From contig JAVMKO010000002.1 in the NCBI GenBank assembly GCA_032164245.1, positions 176,644,920 to 176,708,919 on the forward strand: a stretch of 64,000 nt of DNA. Reading direction: 5' to 3'. A program made the position numbers and the translations under genes. The notes beneath the pieces are model-generated. The model worked only from the letters and a program-made list of their open reading frames with translations, had not been told where the DNA came from and ran no database searches. Positions 1 through 11,458 of this stretch are shown piece after piece (position 1 is the stretch's first letter; each line of letters opens with the position of its first letter). The DNA comes from Sternotherus odoratus. Its lineage: Eukaryota; Chordata; Testudines; Kinosternidae.

Positions 1-1029
1 ACAGCAACCAATGACCAAAACAAGTCCTCAGTCCCGTGCATTCCACTGTGTTAGAGAGCATCTGAATGTGACATTTTCAAAGATAAGATTAAATCTACCT
101 CTTTCCAATTTTTTTCTACCTCAAAATCATTTTGAACTGAGATTGAAACATTTCCCCATCTGTCAAAATATTTTAAGTAGAATAAAGCTGGTGGTAATTT
201 GTCAAAATATTTAACTGCTGATAGCATCTAAAATTAAGCAAGCAGCTCCCTGAACTATTTAAAATGAACAAGCTGTCAAAGAAACAAAGCATTTTTAGAA
301 AAGTTAGCAGGATTTTGCTGCATACCTAATGAGGTTACTGACTGGAAGACTGATGAGAGTAGTAAAATGTATATGGAGTGAATGCTGTGCTTCATTTTCT
401 GCCTGGAGGGTCCAGGCTCTAGATCACCATATATACATTAGATAATGAACCTTACTGGAGAAATGCTTAGGGGAATGGATTATGTATCACTAGGTGAGCA
501 TCCTTTCCGCTTTTAAATCCTTCATTTAAAAATAAAATCCTAATCTTCCATGAAGACTTTCAAAAACACCCACCAGAAATAAAATAAAGCAAAACCATCA
601 AAAATGCACGGTTTCATGGCTCTTCTTTCAACCTACTGATTTTATAAATACACAAAAATGTGTTAAAAGTCAGGCACTCAAAAGTTAAGAAAATGCCAGA
701 ATTCAAGATGCCTGGACAACCTTAGTATATAGACAGAAGGGAGGAAAATTATGATACAATCTTTAATTACATGATCAAATATTACTTTTTCACCAGGGCC
801 CTGGCCTCATTCAGTGCACAGAATGGACAGTGCTCAGTTATTAGGACAGTCAAGTGATAAAATATTAATCGTGAATAATCATGCTGTTAAACAACAATAG
901 AATACCATTTATTTTAAAATATTTTTGGATGTTTCATACATTTTAAAATATATTCATTTCAATTACAAAGTGTTCAGTGCTCACTATTTTTTTTTAACAG
1001 TGGAAATATTTGTAATAGAAACAAAAAAT
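1..1029. other. AT-rich DNA, nothing recognised
   Basis: I see no gene or repeat I can name here. The short open frames carry no recognisable motif and are the size expected by chance in AT-rich DNA. Confidence 0.5.
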
Positions 1030-1800
1030 ATATTTTTCTATTCACCTCATACAAGTTCTGTAATGCTCTCTCTTTATCATGAAAGTTGAACTTACAACTG
1101 TAGAATTATCTATAAAAACATTGCCATCAAAAATAAAACAATGTAAAACTTTAGAGCCTACAAGTCCACTCAGTCCTACATCTTGGTCAGCCAATCACTC
1201 AGACAAACAAGATGGGTTACAATTTGCAGGAGATAATGCTACTTGCTTCTTGTTTACAATGTCACCTGAAAGTGAGAACAGGCATTTGCATGGCACTCTT
1301 TTAGCTGGTGTTGTAAAATATTTACATGCCAGATGTGCTAAAGATTCATATGCCCCTTCATGTTTCAACCACCATTACAGAACATATGCATCCATGGGTT
1401 CTGCTTGATAATGATCCAAAGCTGTGTGGACTGATGCATGTTCATTTTCTTCATTTGAGTCAGATGTCACTAACAGAAGATTGATTTTCTTTTTTGGTGG
1501 TTTGGGTTCTACAGTTTCTGCATCAGTGTGTTTTTCTTTTAAGACTTCTAAAAGCATGCTCCACACCTCGTCCCTCTCAGATTTTTGATGGCACTTCAGA
1601 TTATTAACCCAGTATTGGGTTAAGTACTGTAGTTATTTTTAGAAATCTCACACCGGTACTTTCTTTGTGTTTTGTCACACCTGCTGTGAACGTGTTCTTA
1701 AAATGAACGTGTGCTGGGTCATCATCCAAGACTGATATAACAAAATACATGCAGAATGTGGGTAAAACAGAACAGGAGACATACAATTCTCCCTCCAAGG
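1030..1800 (-). pseudogene. hAT transposase remnant, C-terminal part
   Basis: This is the 3' part of a hAT-superfamily DNA transposase, read on the minus strand. The upstream piece (1375-1566) is an acidic and lysine-rich stretch (PPKKK, then DSNEENEH) of a kind known before the hAT dimerisation domain. After an in-frame TAA near 1384 the same frame continues as WWLKHEGAYESLAHLA, then VPCKCLFSLSGDIVNKK. This matches the conserved hAT C-terminal dimerisation block of ZBED-like transposases. A one-base shift close to the end moves the final SDWL segment to another frame. The flank down to about 1030 resembles the element's 3' untranslated tail. The copy cannot encode a working protein. A related copy lies in opposite orientation immediately to the right. 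Confidence 0.75.
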
Positions 1801-1844
1801 CGTACAGTCACAAATTTAATTGACACTTTTTTTTTTAAATGAGC

Positions 1845-2465
1845 ATCATCAGCATGGAAGCATGTCCTCTGGAATGATGGCCAGTGCATGAAGGGGAATA
1901 CAAATGTTTAGCATATCTGGTAGGTAAATACCTTGGAACACTGGCTACAAAAAAGTGCCATACAAATGCCTGTCCTCACTTTCAGATGACATTGTAAATA
2001 AGCAGACAGCAGTATCTCCCATCAATGTAAACAAACGTGTTTTTCTGAGGGTATGTCTACACTACTCACCGGATCAGCAGGTGGTGATCGATCTCTCGGG
2101 GGGGGGGGGGTCTAGACACTATAAATCGATCCCCGAGCACTCTCCCATTGACTCTGGTATTCCACTGCCATGAGAGGCACAGGCAGAGTCGATGGGGGAG
2201 CGGCAGCAATCGACTCAGCGCTGTGAAGACGCCGCAGCAAGTTGATCTATGTATGTCAACTTCAGCTATGCTATTCTCGTAGCTGAAGTTGTGTACCTTA
2301 GGTCGATCCCCTCCCCTAATGTAGACCAGGGCTTAGAGATTGGTAGAATAAGAAGTAGGACAGAGTGGACTTCTAGGCTCTAACGTTTTACACTGTTTTC
2401 GAGTGCATTTATGTAACCCCCCAAAAATCTGCATTTTTAAGTTACACTTTCAAGATAAAAAGAGG
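1845..2465 (+). pseudogene. hAT transposase C-terminal remnant, opposite orientation
   Basis: This is a second, more decayed copy of the same hAT element in plus orientation. The frame at 1955-2050 reads as a degenerate dimerisation domain with CLSSLSDDIVNKQTAVSPIN. The matching tail (a GTAGGACAGAGTGGACTT-type stretch, about 2350-2460) is separated from it by a MITE at about 2051-2336. Together with the minus-strand copy it forms a head-to-head pair, with the two 3' ends pointing outward. The protein is broken by frameshifts and by the MITE. Confidence 0.7.
2051..2336. mobile_element. MITE with GTCTACACTA-type termini
   Basis: This is a non-autonomous DNA transposon. Its left end is GGGTATGTCTACACTAC and its right end (GTAGACCAGGGCT) is an imperfect inverted copy. 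Internally it has facing ATCGAT-type motifs and a run of 13 G (2098-2110). It sits inside the hAT transposase remnant, so it is younger than that remnant. Related termini occur near 10160, 10323, 15630 and 9240. The superfamily cannot be set with confidence. Confidence 0.65.
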
Positions 2466-3010
2466 GAGGGTGTAGGGGCTCTGGTTGGGGGTGCAGGCTC
2501 TGGGATGGGATGAGGGGTTGGGGTCCAGGAGGGGTATTCCTGACTGCGACAGAGTGTGGGAGGGGAATCTGGACTGGGGCAAGGAGTTGGTGGGGGGGAA
2601 GGCTCAAGGGTGCAGGTTCCCGACGGCACTTGCCTCAGTCAGCTCCCAGAAGCAGAAGTATGTTCCCCCTCTGGCTCCTATGTGGTGATGAGGCCAGGTG
2701 GCTCTGCACACTGCCCCGTCTGAGCACAGTGAACTGAGAATGTGAATGACAATAGGGGAGGAGAATAACCCCGGGAAGAGAAGCCAATGGGAGCTGTGGG
2801 GGGTGACGCTTGGTGTGGGGGCAGTGTGGGGTATCCTCTGGCTGCCCCTACATGTAGGAGCTAGAGGGGGACATGCCAGCTGCTTTCTGGTAGCCACATG
2901 GTGCGGAGGCTGGTGCCACCAACCAGAGAGTCAATGGCCTGGTCAGAGATGCTGACCGGAGCCACCAGGATCCTTTTTCGACCCGCTGTTCTGGTTGAAA
3001 ACTGGAAATT
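2466..3010 (-). mobile_element. GC-rich hAT-type MITE, 5'/3' truncated
   Basis: The minus strand of this block matches the internal sequence of the element at 11459-13104. Shared stretches include the GGTGGCTCCGGTCAGCA motif next to a TTTTCAACC/TTTTCAACTGG segment, and a CAGCTCCCATTGG-type motif. No clear terminal inverted repeat remains. The overlapping open frames on both strands are low-complexity shadows. Confidence 0.55.
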
Positions 3011-4259
3011 GCAATTGCAGGAAAAACTCTTCTCAACCCCACCCTGAGCATGCCCTGTGTGGATGGAGCCTTCAGGGAATTTAGCTGTTAAAGACTTGTT
3101 TCAAAAGCTTATAACTTGGCCAAATTTTGATAGATTTTTCATGGGGACAGCAAGAGACACAACACTGACACAAAGGGCACCCCTGCCAAATTTCAAATCA
3201 CTGCTCCAAAGCATGGAGGTGTTTGAGCTTTTCCATTTTTCAGAATTTTTTACCTGTATCCTTGTTCCGTTTTCCTGTTCCCTGAAACAGCTGAACTATT
3301 TTGGCAATTATTCCCCTCTCCCCAACATTGAGCCTGAGGCATTCCACTACCAAGGACAACTTCAGCCCAAATGATTACAAGTTTGTTAAAGCAAGCAAGC
3401 AAGCAAGCAACTGAAAACATTGGAAGTGCTGGACAACTTTAATAAGAGACAGTGCTACCAGCTCTTCCATGTGCATGTGAAAGAGTGAGTTTATATATAA
3501 CCCATCTGCATGCATTATCTGTCTCATTAAACTATAAGATCCTTGTGGGAAGGGTATAGTACTTTCCTCTACATTTTCACACTGTAATCACATAAATGCT
3601 GCTCAATAAAAAATAATAGTAACAGCAAAAACATTACTATCAGATTGTTCCTCACCTTCCAATCACCAAATCTGTGTCTACCTTTTCCCCTTAGACACTA
3701 TTCTAATAGGAATAGAATGGGAGTCCATGCTAGCTTCTTTTTTTCTTTTTCTTTCTTAAACAAGGGGCAGATTTACATGTCCAACTCTCATTAACACTTG
3801 TGTTATATACATTGAAAAATAAATGAATTCCTTTATAATCCTGCATGAACACACCATATTTCATGCAAGTATTGTTACATGCCATACTAACAGTTTTCGC
3901 TCTAGAATCCAAATGCAATGCTCTTTAAAGACAATAGAAGGATGCTCATTGACTTAGATGGGACTGATCCAACTCCATTGTGATTTATGTACCAGCAAAT
4001 CTAGTAACATTACACCTTCATATGCCGTTCTTCTGGAGTGAATAATGGCTAGCCTGCCATCTCCCCTTTACCCAAGCTAGTTTACAACTCTTCCAAACCC
4101 TTTCCAAAGGAACAGTGCCACTTCAGTTGCCTCAGCAGATCTACAGATAGGCTAGGAATTACTAGGGAGAATACGGTCTGCAAACAAACAAAACATTTGG
4201 AAAAGGATTGTGGTGCTGGAGTGTGTCAGACTTCAAAATTTCAGTTCAAATGAAAGGCA
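3011..4259. other. Mostly unrecognised; short AAGC microsatellite
   Basis: An open frame at 3057-3374 has no recognisable domain and probably lies in an unclassified repeat. A pure (AAGC)n microsatellite runs from about 3387 to 3411. Nothing else is recognised. Confidence 0.45.
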
Positions 4260-4361
4260 CTCCTGAGAGATGCAAGACTGCCCTATGGCTAAGACAAAAT
4301 ATTGGGAGTCAGGAGTCAAGGCCATGCGATAAACTTTGTGTGTCTTTGGTCAAGTAACTTA
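4260..4361 (+). repeat. MIR-type SINE, 5' part
   Basis: This segment resembles the body of a MIR/CORE-SINE: a TTGGGAGTCAGGAGTC-like block followed by a TTTGGTCAAGTAACTTA block. The alignment stops abruptly at 4361 and appears to resume at 5192, so one SINE has been split by an insertion. Confidence 0.6.
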
Positions 4362-5191
4362 GAACTAAACTATTATTCGAACTATATGGAATGGCACAAA
4401 AGGACCAAGAAGGATAACAAACCCCGTTAAAACTCCTATTGATGCTATCCGGAGCTCAGGCAAAATCCTGAGCTGTGCCGCTAAGAGGCACAGTATGGAA
4501 TTTGCAGCCCTGAGGCAGGAGAGGTTTAATCCACCTTTGCACCCTCCTGCTCCAGGGGCTGGAGAAGCCCCTTGAATAATTTAGACAGGCCTCCCAGGGC
4601 TGTCTGAGTTCTAGCGGTCTTCCCAAGCTGTCTGATGAGCTTCAGTACTGCCAAGACTCTTGGTACCATCCCTGCTTCAGCCCAGCCTCGACACACACCC
4701 CATTGTCCAGCCCCACTCCTGGGACAGTTTCTAAACTGGAACTTCCAAAGGAGTCCTTGGAAGGGAGACTTATGTCTTCCTACTGCGGTGTCTGCACCAT
4801 GGGACTCCTCCCCACATTGGACCATGGCTTTTTAGGGCCCCTTTTATGGAGGGAGGATCCCACTCATTAGGTCCAGGTGCATAAGTGTGGGTGGAGCAGT
4901 CTGCTTACTCCTTTCCCAGGGTAGAAAGTGGTCAGGGAGGGACAAGAAATGGGGACAGATTAAGTACAGTTTTGGTTCAATGCCTCTAGTTTGCTGGCCG
5001 CTGTAGTTGAGCCAACACAGGGAGGATGGTCATTAATTACTGGTGCAGTTCAGCAGAAAATTAATGTCTCTGGGGAGAAAATGTGATTGAGTCACATCTC
5101 TGAGGCCCAGTGACTACCAGTGCTTCTCTTGGAGTGGTGCAGTTTATCCACTATCCCTTGTTCAGCACAGTACCTAAAGGTAAACTCTAGC
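4362..5191. mobile_element. Unclassified ~830-base insertion in a MIR SINE
   Basis: This block separates two collinear halves of one MIR-type SINE. CTTA occurs at both junctions (ending at 4361 and at 5195), consistent with a short target duplication. No terminal repeats, protein motif or known family signature is visible. Open frames at 4526-4825 (minus) and 4635-4835 (plus) overlap each other and look like chance frames. Confidence 0.4.
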
Positions 5192-5335
5192 CCTTAATCT
5201 CTTTGTGCCTCATTTTCCTCACCTACTCAACTGTTTAACAAAGGTGTTGAAGGTTTAACTCATTCATGTTGATAAAGTGCTTTGAGATCATTGGAGTGAA
5301 AGCACTATGCAAGTGCACAGCAGTATTATAGTGAT
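5192..5335 (+). repeat. MIR-type SINE, 3' part
   Basis: The sequence continues the SINE broken at 4361: ATCTCTTTGTGCCTCATTTTCC, then a block ending in AAGTGCTTTGAGATC, which is the typical 3' half shared by MIR and L2-tailed SINEs. Confidence 0.65.
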
Positions 5336-6838
5336 CAAATGTGTACAAAGAACGATCCCGTAGTATGTACAGGGCATCATCAGTGGGGATTTGCTAGAGA
5401 CTTCAGTGAGAACAGGATTAGGCCCCTAATCCATGGAAGCTACATTTTAACTAGTGCTATTACCATGTATCATTTTAATACTTCCACAAAGTGACATTTT
5501 CAGTATTAGTAAAATATCACTGGTCTATGACAATGACTATCTTTTGCATGATCTTCTGAATAGAGCTAAATTTTACTACTTCCTTGCTTAGGTATTTAGA
5601 GAGTTAGACAAATGCTATTTTTCTTCTAGACATATCTCTCGCTCTCACTCTCTCATGCTATTTTCAGATAGCCAAATTTGTATGTGTTTTTGAAACTGTC
5701 TGGATTGAAAAGCAGCATTTTATGCAACAGGTTAAATTTTTAAGCTTTCAGAAAAGCTGCTTAAAGCTGTATATTTAGAAAAGAAACATACAGAAGTGAG
5801 GCTAGATTTTCAAAGGAATTTAGATTACTTAGGCACTTGCATAACTGGCCAGATTTTCAAAAGTCGTCAAAAGTTGTTGAACGCTCTGCTTTTTTGAAAG
5901 TCTAGCTATAAAGGTCACAATGGGAGCTACTGGCTCTTTTAGGTGTTTTGAAATTCTATTCCCAATTGTGAGCACTGAGCACAAGAAAACATGGGCCTGA
6001 TCTATTTTGAAAATGCTTATGTTTTCAGAATACCCACAATATGCTATGATGGAGCTACTATTATATTATATGCCTAACCTTTCCTATATTATATAGTGAG
6101 TAGTGTGTGTATATGTATAGATGTATAAAATGCTACTCTAACTCATTTTTATGTTCCCCTTCTTTTATCCTGGTGATGGTTCTCCAGTCAAACTAGCAGA
6201 GACGGAATCTTCTAACTCTGTGATTTGTATTTATATAGCTCCAGATGCACCTGAAATGCCAATAAGTCACATGTATTTCAACTACTCTTAAAATACTGTA
6301 GCTGACACTGGTATCAGAGACTATACATCCAGTCAGGAGGCTAAGGTAGAGTGCCAACAGTACAATCAACCTGTCAAAAAAACTAATTAGTTGGGCTCCT
6401 GTCTCTGGAGTCATATCTCCCTGTCCATTCCACACTCAGATCTCCATGGTATCTGAAAAATAAATGCCACTGTATATAAACCTTAAGTAATTTAACAGAA
6501 ACATCAAGTAATTTAAGTAGGCACTTGGGCATAAAAAATTTGCCCAATTGCACATTTAAGATCTGATCTCGCAACTGATAGCACACAGGCAAACTATTGC
6601 ATCCACTGAGAGGCCCGTTAAAATCCATTTGTGTGCTGATATCTGTTGCACGATCTGGACCACACCTTGTGAAGTTAACAAGAGTGAACAAATAAAACAG
6701 ATTGATATGGTACCTATTTTGTGTAAACAATTCTACATACAAATTAGCTATGTAATTGCCCAATTTATTTGTCACTAACATTTGTTTTGTTTAATCAATG
6801 TTTCCTTACACTTCTCAAACCCACCTGTTTCATAGCAT
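5336..6838. other. AT-rich DNA with one palindromic MITE
   Basis: The only element recognised is a palindromic repeat at about 5797-5910. Its left and middle parts read AGATTTTCAAA and its right end reads TTTGAAAGTCTAGC, a known amniote MITE type. The 132-codon minus-strand frame at 6383-6781 shows no motif and is probably chance. Confidence 0.45.
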
Positions 6839-7290
6839 TGTCACAGGCTGCCCTTGAGGGAGTAGGGCCAGTGCACCTATGACTAGTCAGCTGACCACAG
6901 CTGAACTTTAAAAGGGGGCACCTGAGCTTAGAGGGAGACCACCAAGTGAGAGAGACCCTGAGAGGGGGAGCCGGGTGAGTCACACTGACAGCTTGTCAGA
7001 AAAGGGGCAGAAGGAGTAGACATGGGGCTCACAATGCTTCCTGCTCCCTAGGAACAGGGAGACCTAGAGAACAGGGCTGCTGCCAGAGTCCCTGGGGAAG
7101 AGAGGGAGAGCAGCAGAACTGCCAGAGTATCTCAGCAGGGGAGTTAGAAGTAACCTGAGAATCAAAGGAGGGAGCTGTGGCCCAGGGTGAGTTGAGGAAC
7201 TGTGTTTTTGTTGAGTCCTTAGCGAGCTGGGGAGAAACACTGATGTGTTACTGATTATTATTGACATTGTGGACCACACTCACCAAAAAA
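6839..7290 (+). mobile_element. LTR-like block
   Basis: This purine-rich, moderately GC-rich block starts TGTCACAGGCTG and ends near GACCACACTCACCA. Its composition (AAAAGGGGGC near a possible promoter, many GAGAG runs) resembles turtle solo LTRs. I did not find a convincing TSD, so both the limits and the class are tentative. Confidence 0.35.
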
Positions 7291-8701
7291 GGTAAGCACA
7301 ACATGGATAATTTTGTTCCAACAATTATACACAAACATTTTCAACAGATGATGCTTAACAACATAAAAACAACTGCATGTCTAAACGAAAAAAAATAATA
7401 ATAGGTGCCCGTTGGGTGTTTCCAGCTATTTAAGAGCATAAAGTGAATTTTATTGGTAAGGAATTAGGAATTACTGAGGTGTACTCCAAGCAATTGTTCT
7501 CTCTCCATTTCCTACAAATCAAGTTACTGGGCACTGTATTTGCTTGTGAATGGATTGAGAAAAATATTTTCAAGTAATTTATAATACAAAAGTTGGTTAA
7601 AAACTCAAAAATCAATCACTTTTTTTTTTAAAAAATCACCAAAATACCTAAGAATAAGTAATCAAAAATGAAACAAATGCAGAAACACTAAATTATTCCC
7701 AACATACATCATCCTAGCATGCACAATCATACAAAAACTTTTACTTATGTCTATTGTTCTCAGACCATCTGAAATTTGATGCATTGTTTCAGTCCAAGTA
7801 AATATGAAAATGTGTCATGTAAATACAAACCCATTGTAGGACTGATCCTACATTCTTGTCTCTGCCAAAACTCCTACTGAGCAGAATGATAAGGGATGGT
7901 GCTTAGCACCTTGCAGGATGGGGCCCTAATTTAACTGGACTGTGCAACTGGTCAACCAAAAAAAAATCATTTTCAGTTGCACTCCTGAATAATTTCCCAC
8001 AATAAGAATGGAAAATATCCTATCAAATATGAAACCAAACATTTAATAATGTGTCAGGTATTTCCCCTGAACTTACTGCATTTTATAAGAGTTTGTCTTG
8101 ACAAGAGTTACGGTGTAATTTGATAATACTGCAGGTATACTCTAGAACAGCAATCTCACACTTTGCAGTTGTTGCCGGAGAATTGTGTGCTACCAACTTT
8201 GATATAGCCTCAGCATGCTTATGTAATAACAACTTATTTCCTCAAGTGAAATACCACAAATCTGTTGTCCAGAGTAAGTTTTTGTACATATCCAAAATTA
8301 GCTGATCACATTTGGAAAGCTCACTCACATCTGCTTATTTACTTCTGCCCAATCTAGAAGCACCCTTTGTTACTCTCTGTGGTATTTGTGGGCATAAAAC
8401 AATTATAAGATCCCGGCCTCATTCTAAGCAATTAGCTTGTGAAAATAAAATGTTAGTAGTGACAGCTATATTACTAGTTTAATATATAGTAAAAACAAGC
8501 AACAGAAAATTTAAAATCATTTTTTAAAAAACTTGCTTCAGTCATTCTCATTACCAAGCATAAAATTGCTTTACAGTATGGATGAATGATCTTGGTATAC
8601 CATATCTTGGCCTCAGGGGAGAAAATCCAATACGAAGAAGACAAATATATTTGTCAAACACTAGTGCCCTGTTTTAAAATGTATGGGCAACTGTAAGCAA
8701 G
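7291..8701. other. AT-rich DNA, nothing recognised
   Basis: No gene, terminal repeats or known repeat family was recognised. Short frames at 7430-7615 and 8120-8305 have no motif. Confidence 0.45.
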
Positions 8702-9035
8702 TATCAGGGAGGTAGCCGTGTTAGTCTGGAATAGCAGAGGTAACAAAGTCCTGTGGCACCTTAAAGACTAACTATAAAGTTTTGAAGCATGAGCTTTCGT
8801 GGGCTAATACCCACTTCGTCGGATGCAGGCAGTGGAAGTGTTCAGAGGCAGTGATAGAAAAGTAGGTAAGAGCCAGGTGGGAGGTGAAAAGGTTAGTCCA
8901 ATTAAGCTGAACCAGCTTGTTATCTCCGATCAGGGAGTGTGGATTGTTCTTCTAGCATTTGAATGGGGTGTGTGAACATGGAGAGACGAGAAACAATGTC
9001 TGTAATGAGCCAACCAAGACTGATATTTTTATTCA
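8702..9035 (-). mobile_element. Penelope-like element 3' end
   Basis: This is the 3' untranslated end of a Penelope-like retroelement on the minus strand. The plus strand shows the terminal GGTAGCCGTGTTAGTCTGG block, then TGTGGCACCTTAAAGACTAAC, then the hammerhead-like segment. It then continues into the same sequence that follows the endonuclease stop in the copy at 63347-64000. The coding part is missing (5' truncation). Confidence 0.8.
8787..8822 (-). ncRNA. Hammerhead-ribozyme-like motif in a Penelope 3' end
   Basis: On the minus strand the order is CCGACGA, a 5-base-pair stem (GTGGG with CCCAC) closed by a TATTAG loop, GAAA, then GC-TCAT-GC. This matches the CUGANGA / stem II / GAAA / short stem III order of a minimal hammerhead. 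The CUGANGA box carries U-to-C at its second position. I cannot form an obvious stem I from the flanks, so self-cleavage is doubtful. Hammerheads are known in Penelope-like elements. Confidence 0.5.
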
Positions 9036-9239
9036 TATGGTCAAAAAAGCTAAACTAAGCTATGAGGTTTATTAGCCTCTTACTGGAAATTATAGTTTGC
9101 CTTCTGCTGCTTCATAAGCATCTATGGTCAAGAAGCCTGGGAGATTGCTTTCGGTCCCAAGGGGTATCTCTCTTGGCAGCAAATATGTGAAGCCAGAACA
9201 AGTACCTTCATACACCTTCCAACCCAGGAGTGGAGTCAT

Positions 9240-9490
9240 AGGGCTGGTTTACACTGAACAGTGACCTCTGCATAGCTATGTCTTTCAGAGGTCCGAAATA
9301 TCCATACCCCTGAGGGAGAGTTAAACTAAACTAAACTAACCCCCAGTGCTGACAGAGTAGGCTGATGGAATAATTTTTCCATCAAGCTAGCTACCACCTC
9401 GTGAGGAGATGAATTACATACAGCAACAAGAGAACCCCTCCTGTCGCTGTAGTAAGTCTCAGCATACATCTACAGCATTAATTACATTAC
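9240..9490. mobile_element. MITE, same family as 15630-15878
   Basis: The order of blocks matches the element at 15630-15878: GGCTGGTTTACACTG, a GCATAGCTATGTC block, a CAAGCTAGCTACCACCTC block, then AGAACCCCTCCTGTCGC. The right terminus is not clear. Confidence 0.55.
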
Positions 9491-10019
9491 TTGTATGTGT
9501 CTATACTTTGTACTCCTGAGGGAACTGTATGTGGAATTTACACCGAATTAATGTACTGTGCAGAATTTTCATTTTTCTCCACAGAATTGGTGCTGCAGAG
9601 CTGCTGGCCACCAGTAGGGGCCACTGGACCCAGCAGAGCCCAGCTCTTCATCTTGAAATACAGGACACTGTCGAGGAGAGGGGGTGGGGGAGCTGGAGAG
9701 TTCCCAGCAGCTATGGTTCCTGGCACATCCTGAAGGAAAGAGACAATGTACAGGAAATGCCATACAAGCCTTGGACCCAGCATCAGGCTTGTTCTTTCTC
9801 TGGATCCCTAAATTTTGGGTTGGGAGGGAGGGAATGTGGGTGTCTGGGCTGGGGGCGGGGTTGCCCTACAGATGGGCTCTTTGAGCTGGGGGAGGGTCAG
9901 GTGTCCAGAATGGGGGTGGATGTCTGGGCTGGGGATCACAACTGGGCCCTCGGGCATATGGAGTGCAGGTGTCTGATAGCAAAGGGGCAGAGTTTTCTCC
10001 AAAATGTACCCAGCTGACA
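9491..10019. other. GC-richer block, probably an unclassified repeat
   Basis: It contains GTGCAGAATTTTCATTTTTCTCC, which resembles a common turtle repeat, followed by G-rich repeated phrases (TGTCTGGGCTGGGG twice). Several overlapping open frames occur on both strands and none has a domain. Confidence 0.35.
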
Positions 10020-10159
10020 CACCCAGACTGAGGCATCCAACTATATAGACACTGCGCCAGTCTTACTACATTGACACTGACTCTACACCTCTCATGGAGG
10101 TGGAGTTAAGTCAGTATAGTGGGCAAATTATATTGGAATGGAATTTTAAGGTAGACACT
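10020..10159. mobile_element. MITE fragment
   Basis: A short fragment (TCTTACTACATTGACACTGACTC, then TCTCATGGAGGTGGAG) of the kind found in turtle MITEs with GTAGACAC termini. No clear ends are visible. Confidence 0.35.
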
Positions 10160-10322
10160 TAGGCTATGTCTAAACTGTACTTTTGTCGTTAAAACTTTTG
10201 TCACTCGAGTGAAAAAAAACACCTCCTGAATGACAAAAGTTTTAATGATGAAAAGTGCCAGTGTGGACTTACCCTCATTGGGGGTGATTTTATTTTGTCG
10301 TCAGGGGAGCTCTCTCCTGGCA
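10160..10322. mobile_element. Palindromic MITE, left part
   Basis: It starts AGGCTATGTCTAAACTG. Two facing arms follow: GTTAAAACTTTTGTCACTC and, inverted, GACAAAAGTTTTAATGATG. The right arm leads to GTGCCAGTGTGGACTTA. It runs directly into the next MITE. Confidence 0.5.
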
Positions 10323-10707
10323 ACAAAGGGTATGGCTATACTGCGGGTAGCGCTTGATGTATCAGGGATCGATTTATTGCGTCTCCTCTAGACGCAATAA
10401 AATCGATCCCTGAACGTGCTTCCAGCCAACTCCAGAACTCCATCTTGGCAAGAGGAGTAAGCAGAGTCAATGGGGGAGAAGCCAAGGGTCAACTCGCTGC
10501 CGTGGGGACGGTCAGATAAGTCGACCTGAGATACTGTGACTTCAGCTACGCTATTGGCATAGCTGAAATTGCGTATCTTAGGTCGACCCCCCCCCCCGCC
10601 CCAGCGTAGCCCAGCCCAAAGAATGGCTGCACTGCCTATCTTGCAACGGTGCCGCTGTAGCGGCACCGCCCCACCATTGTAAGGTGCGCAGTGTAGACAT
10701 AGTCTTA
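10323..10707. mobile_element. MITE with internal hairpin
   Basis: The ends GGGTATGGCTATACTGCG and, inverted, GCGCAGTGTAGACATAG match as terminal inverted repeats. Near the left end a long hairpin (arms 10363-10383 and 10391-10412, one-base bulge, seven-base loop) contains ATCGATTTATTGCG. A run of C follows at about 10587. Confidence 0.6.
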
Positions 10708-11458
10708 GAATTAGGGTGACTTAAGCTGCCGTGCGTTGCCCTAACCTTGTAGCATTGACCAGGGCTCATAGTGTCACAGCTAAATACAAGATGGAACAGA
10801 TTGTTTAGCCTAAGTACTTCACTTTGAATGGCCTCTTGAAATATATGTTAAGTGGCCCATTACATCCCAGCTCAGGCAAAGGGGGAGGAGAGGGAGGGAG
10901 GAAGCACAGGAGGGAGCTGGGGGGAGGTTGTTAACTGCTCCACCTTGTATTCAGTTGTCACATGCAGAGTATGTTTTCCAGAGCTGAAAAAGACCTTTGC
11001 AGAGGAGGGTACTGCTGTCAAAAGCTGGTTTGACAATTCAGCAAACTCTATTTCCAAGTTCTTTGTCAGTGACTTCCACTAGTTCAGTGGTCTGAGTTTC
11101 GTTAAAACTTGGCACAAAATATGTACTACTTAATATTATTTTTGTATAGAATTTAAATAATGTAGGCCTTAAAAGGGGTTGTCAAAAGTAGTTTAAAACA
11201 GAATTTTAAAAATAAACCTGAATTTTATTTAAATTAAAAAATGAAACTTACATTTTAAAAATCCAATTTAAATTAAAAAATGTATTTTTATGCTCAATGG
11301 TGTTCGCTTATAACATCTCCTTTCCCAAGTACCTTTGCAGCCCACTGATGTGAAACTGTGTGGTGGTGATTTTACATTTTGTGGCAGGCAGAGTTTGCAA
11401 ATGGATAGTTTAACCCACACAGAGACAGAGGTTCTACTTTTGGTCTTCTAGGCCCTAT
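10708..11458. other. Unrecognised DNA with an AT-rich stretch
   Basis: A purine-rich piece (GGGGGAGGAGAGGGAGGG near 10880) and an AT-rich piece with repeated TTTAAATTAAAAAATG (11210-11290) are present. No gene or clear element is seen. Confidence 0.4.

Noticed and set aside
1079..1408. 109-codon plus-strand frame
   Set aside because: It is the antisense of the hAT transposase dimerisation domain, which is readable on the minus strand.
6383..6781. 132-codon minus frame
   Set aside because: No domain, no splice or start support, and the length is within chance for this composition.
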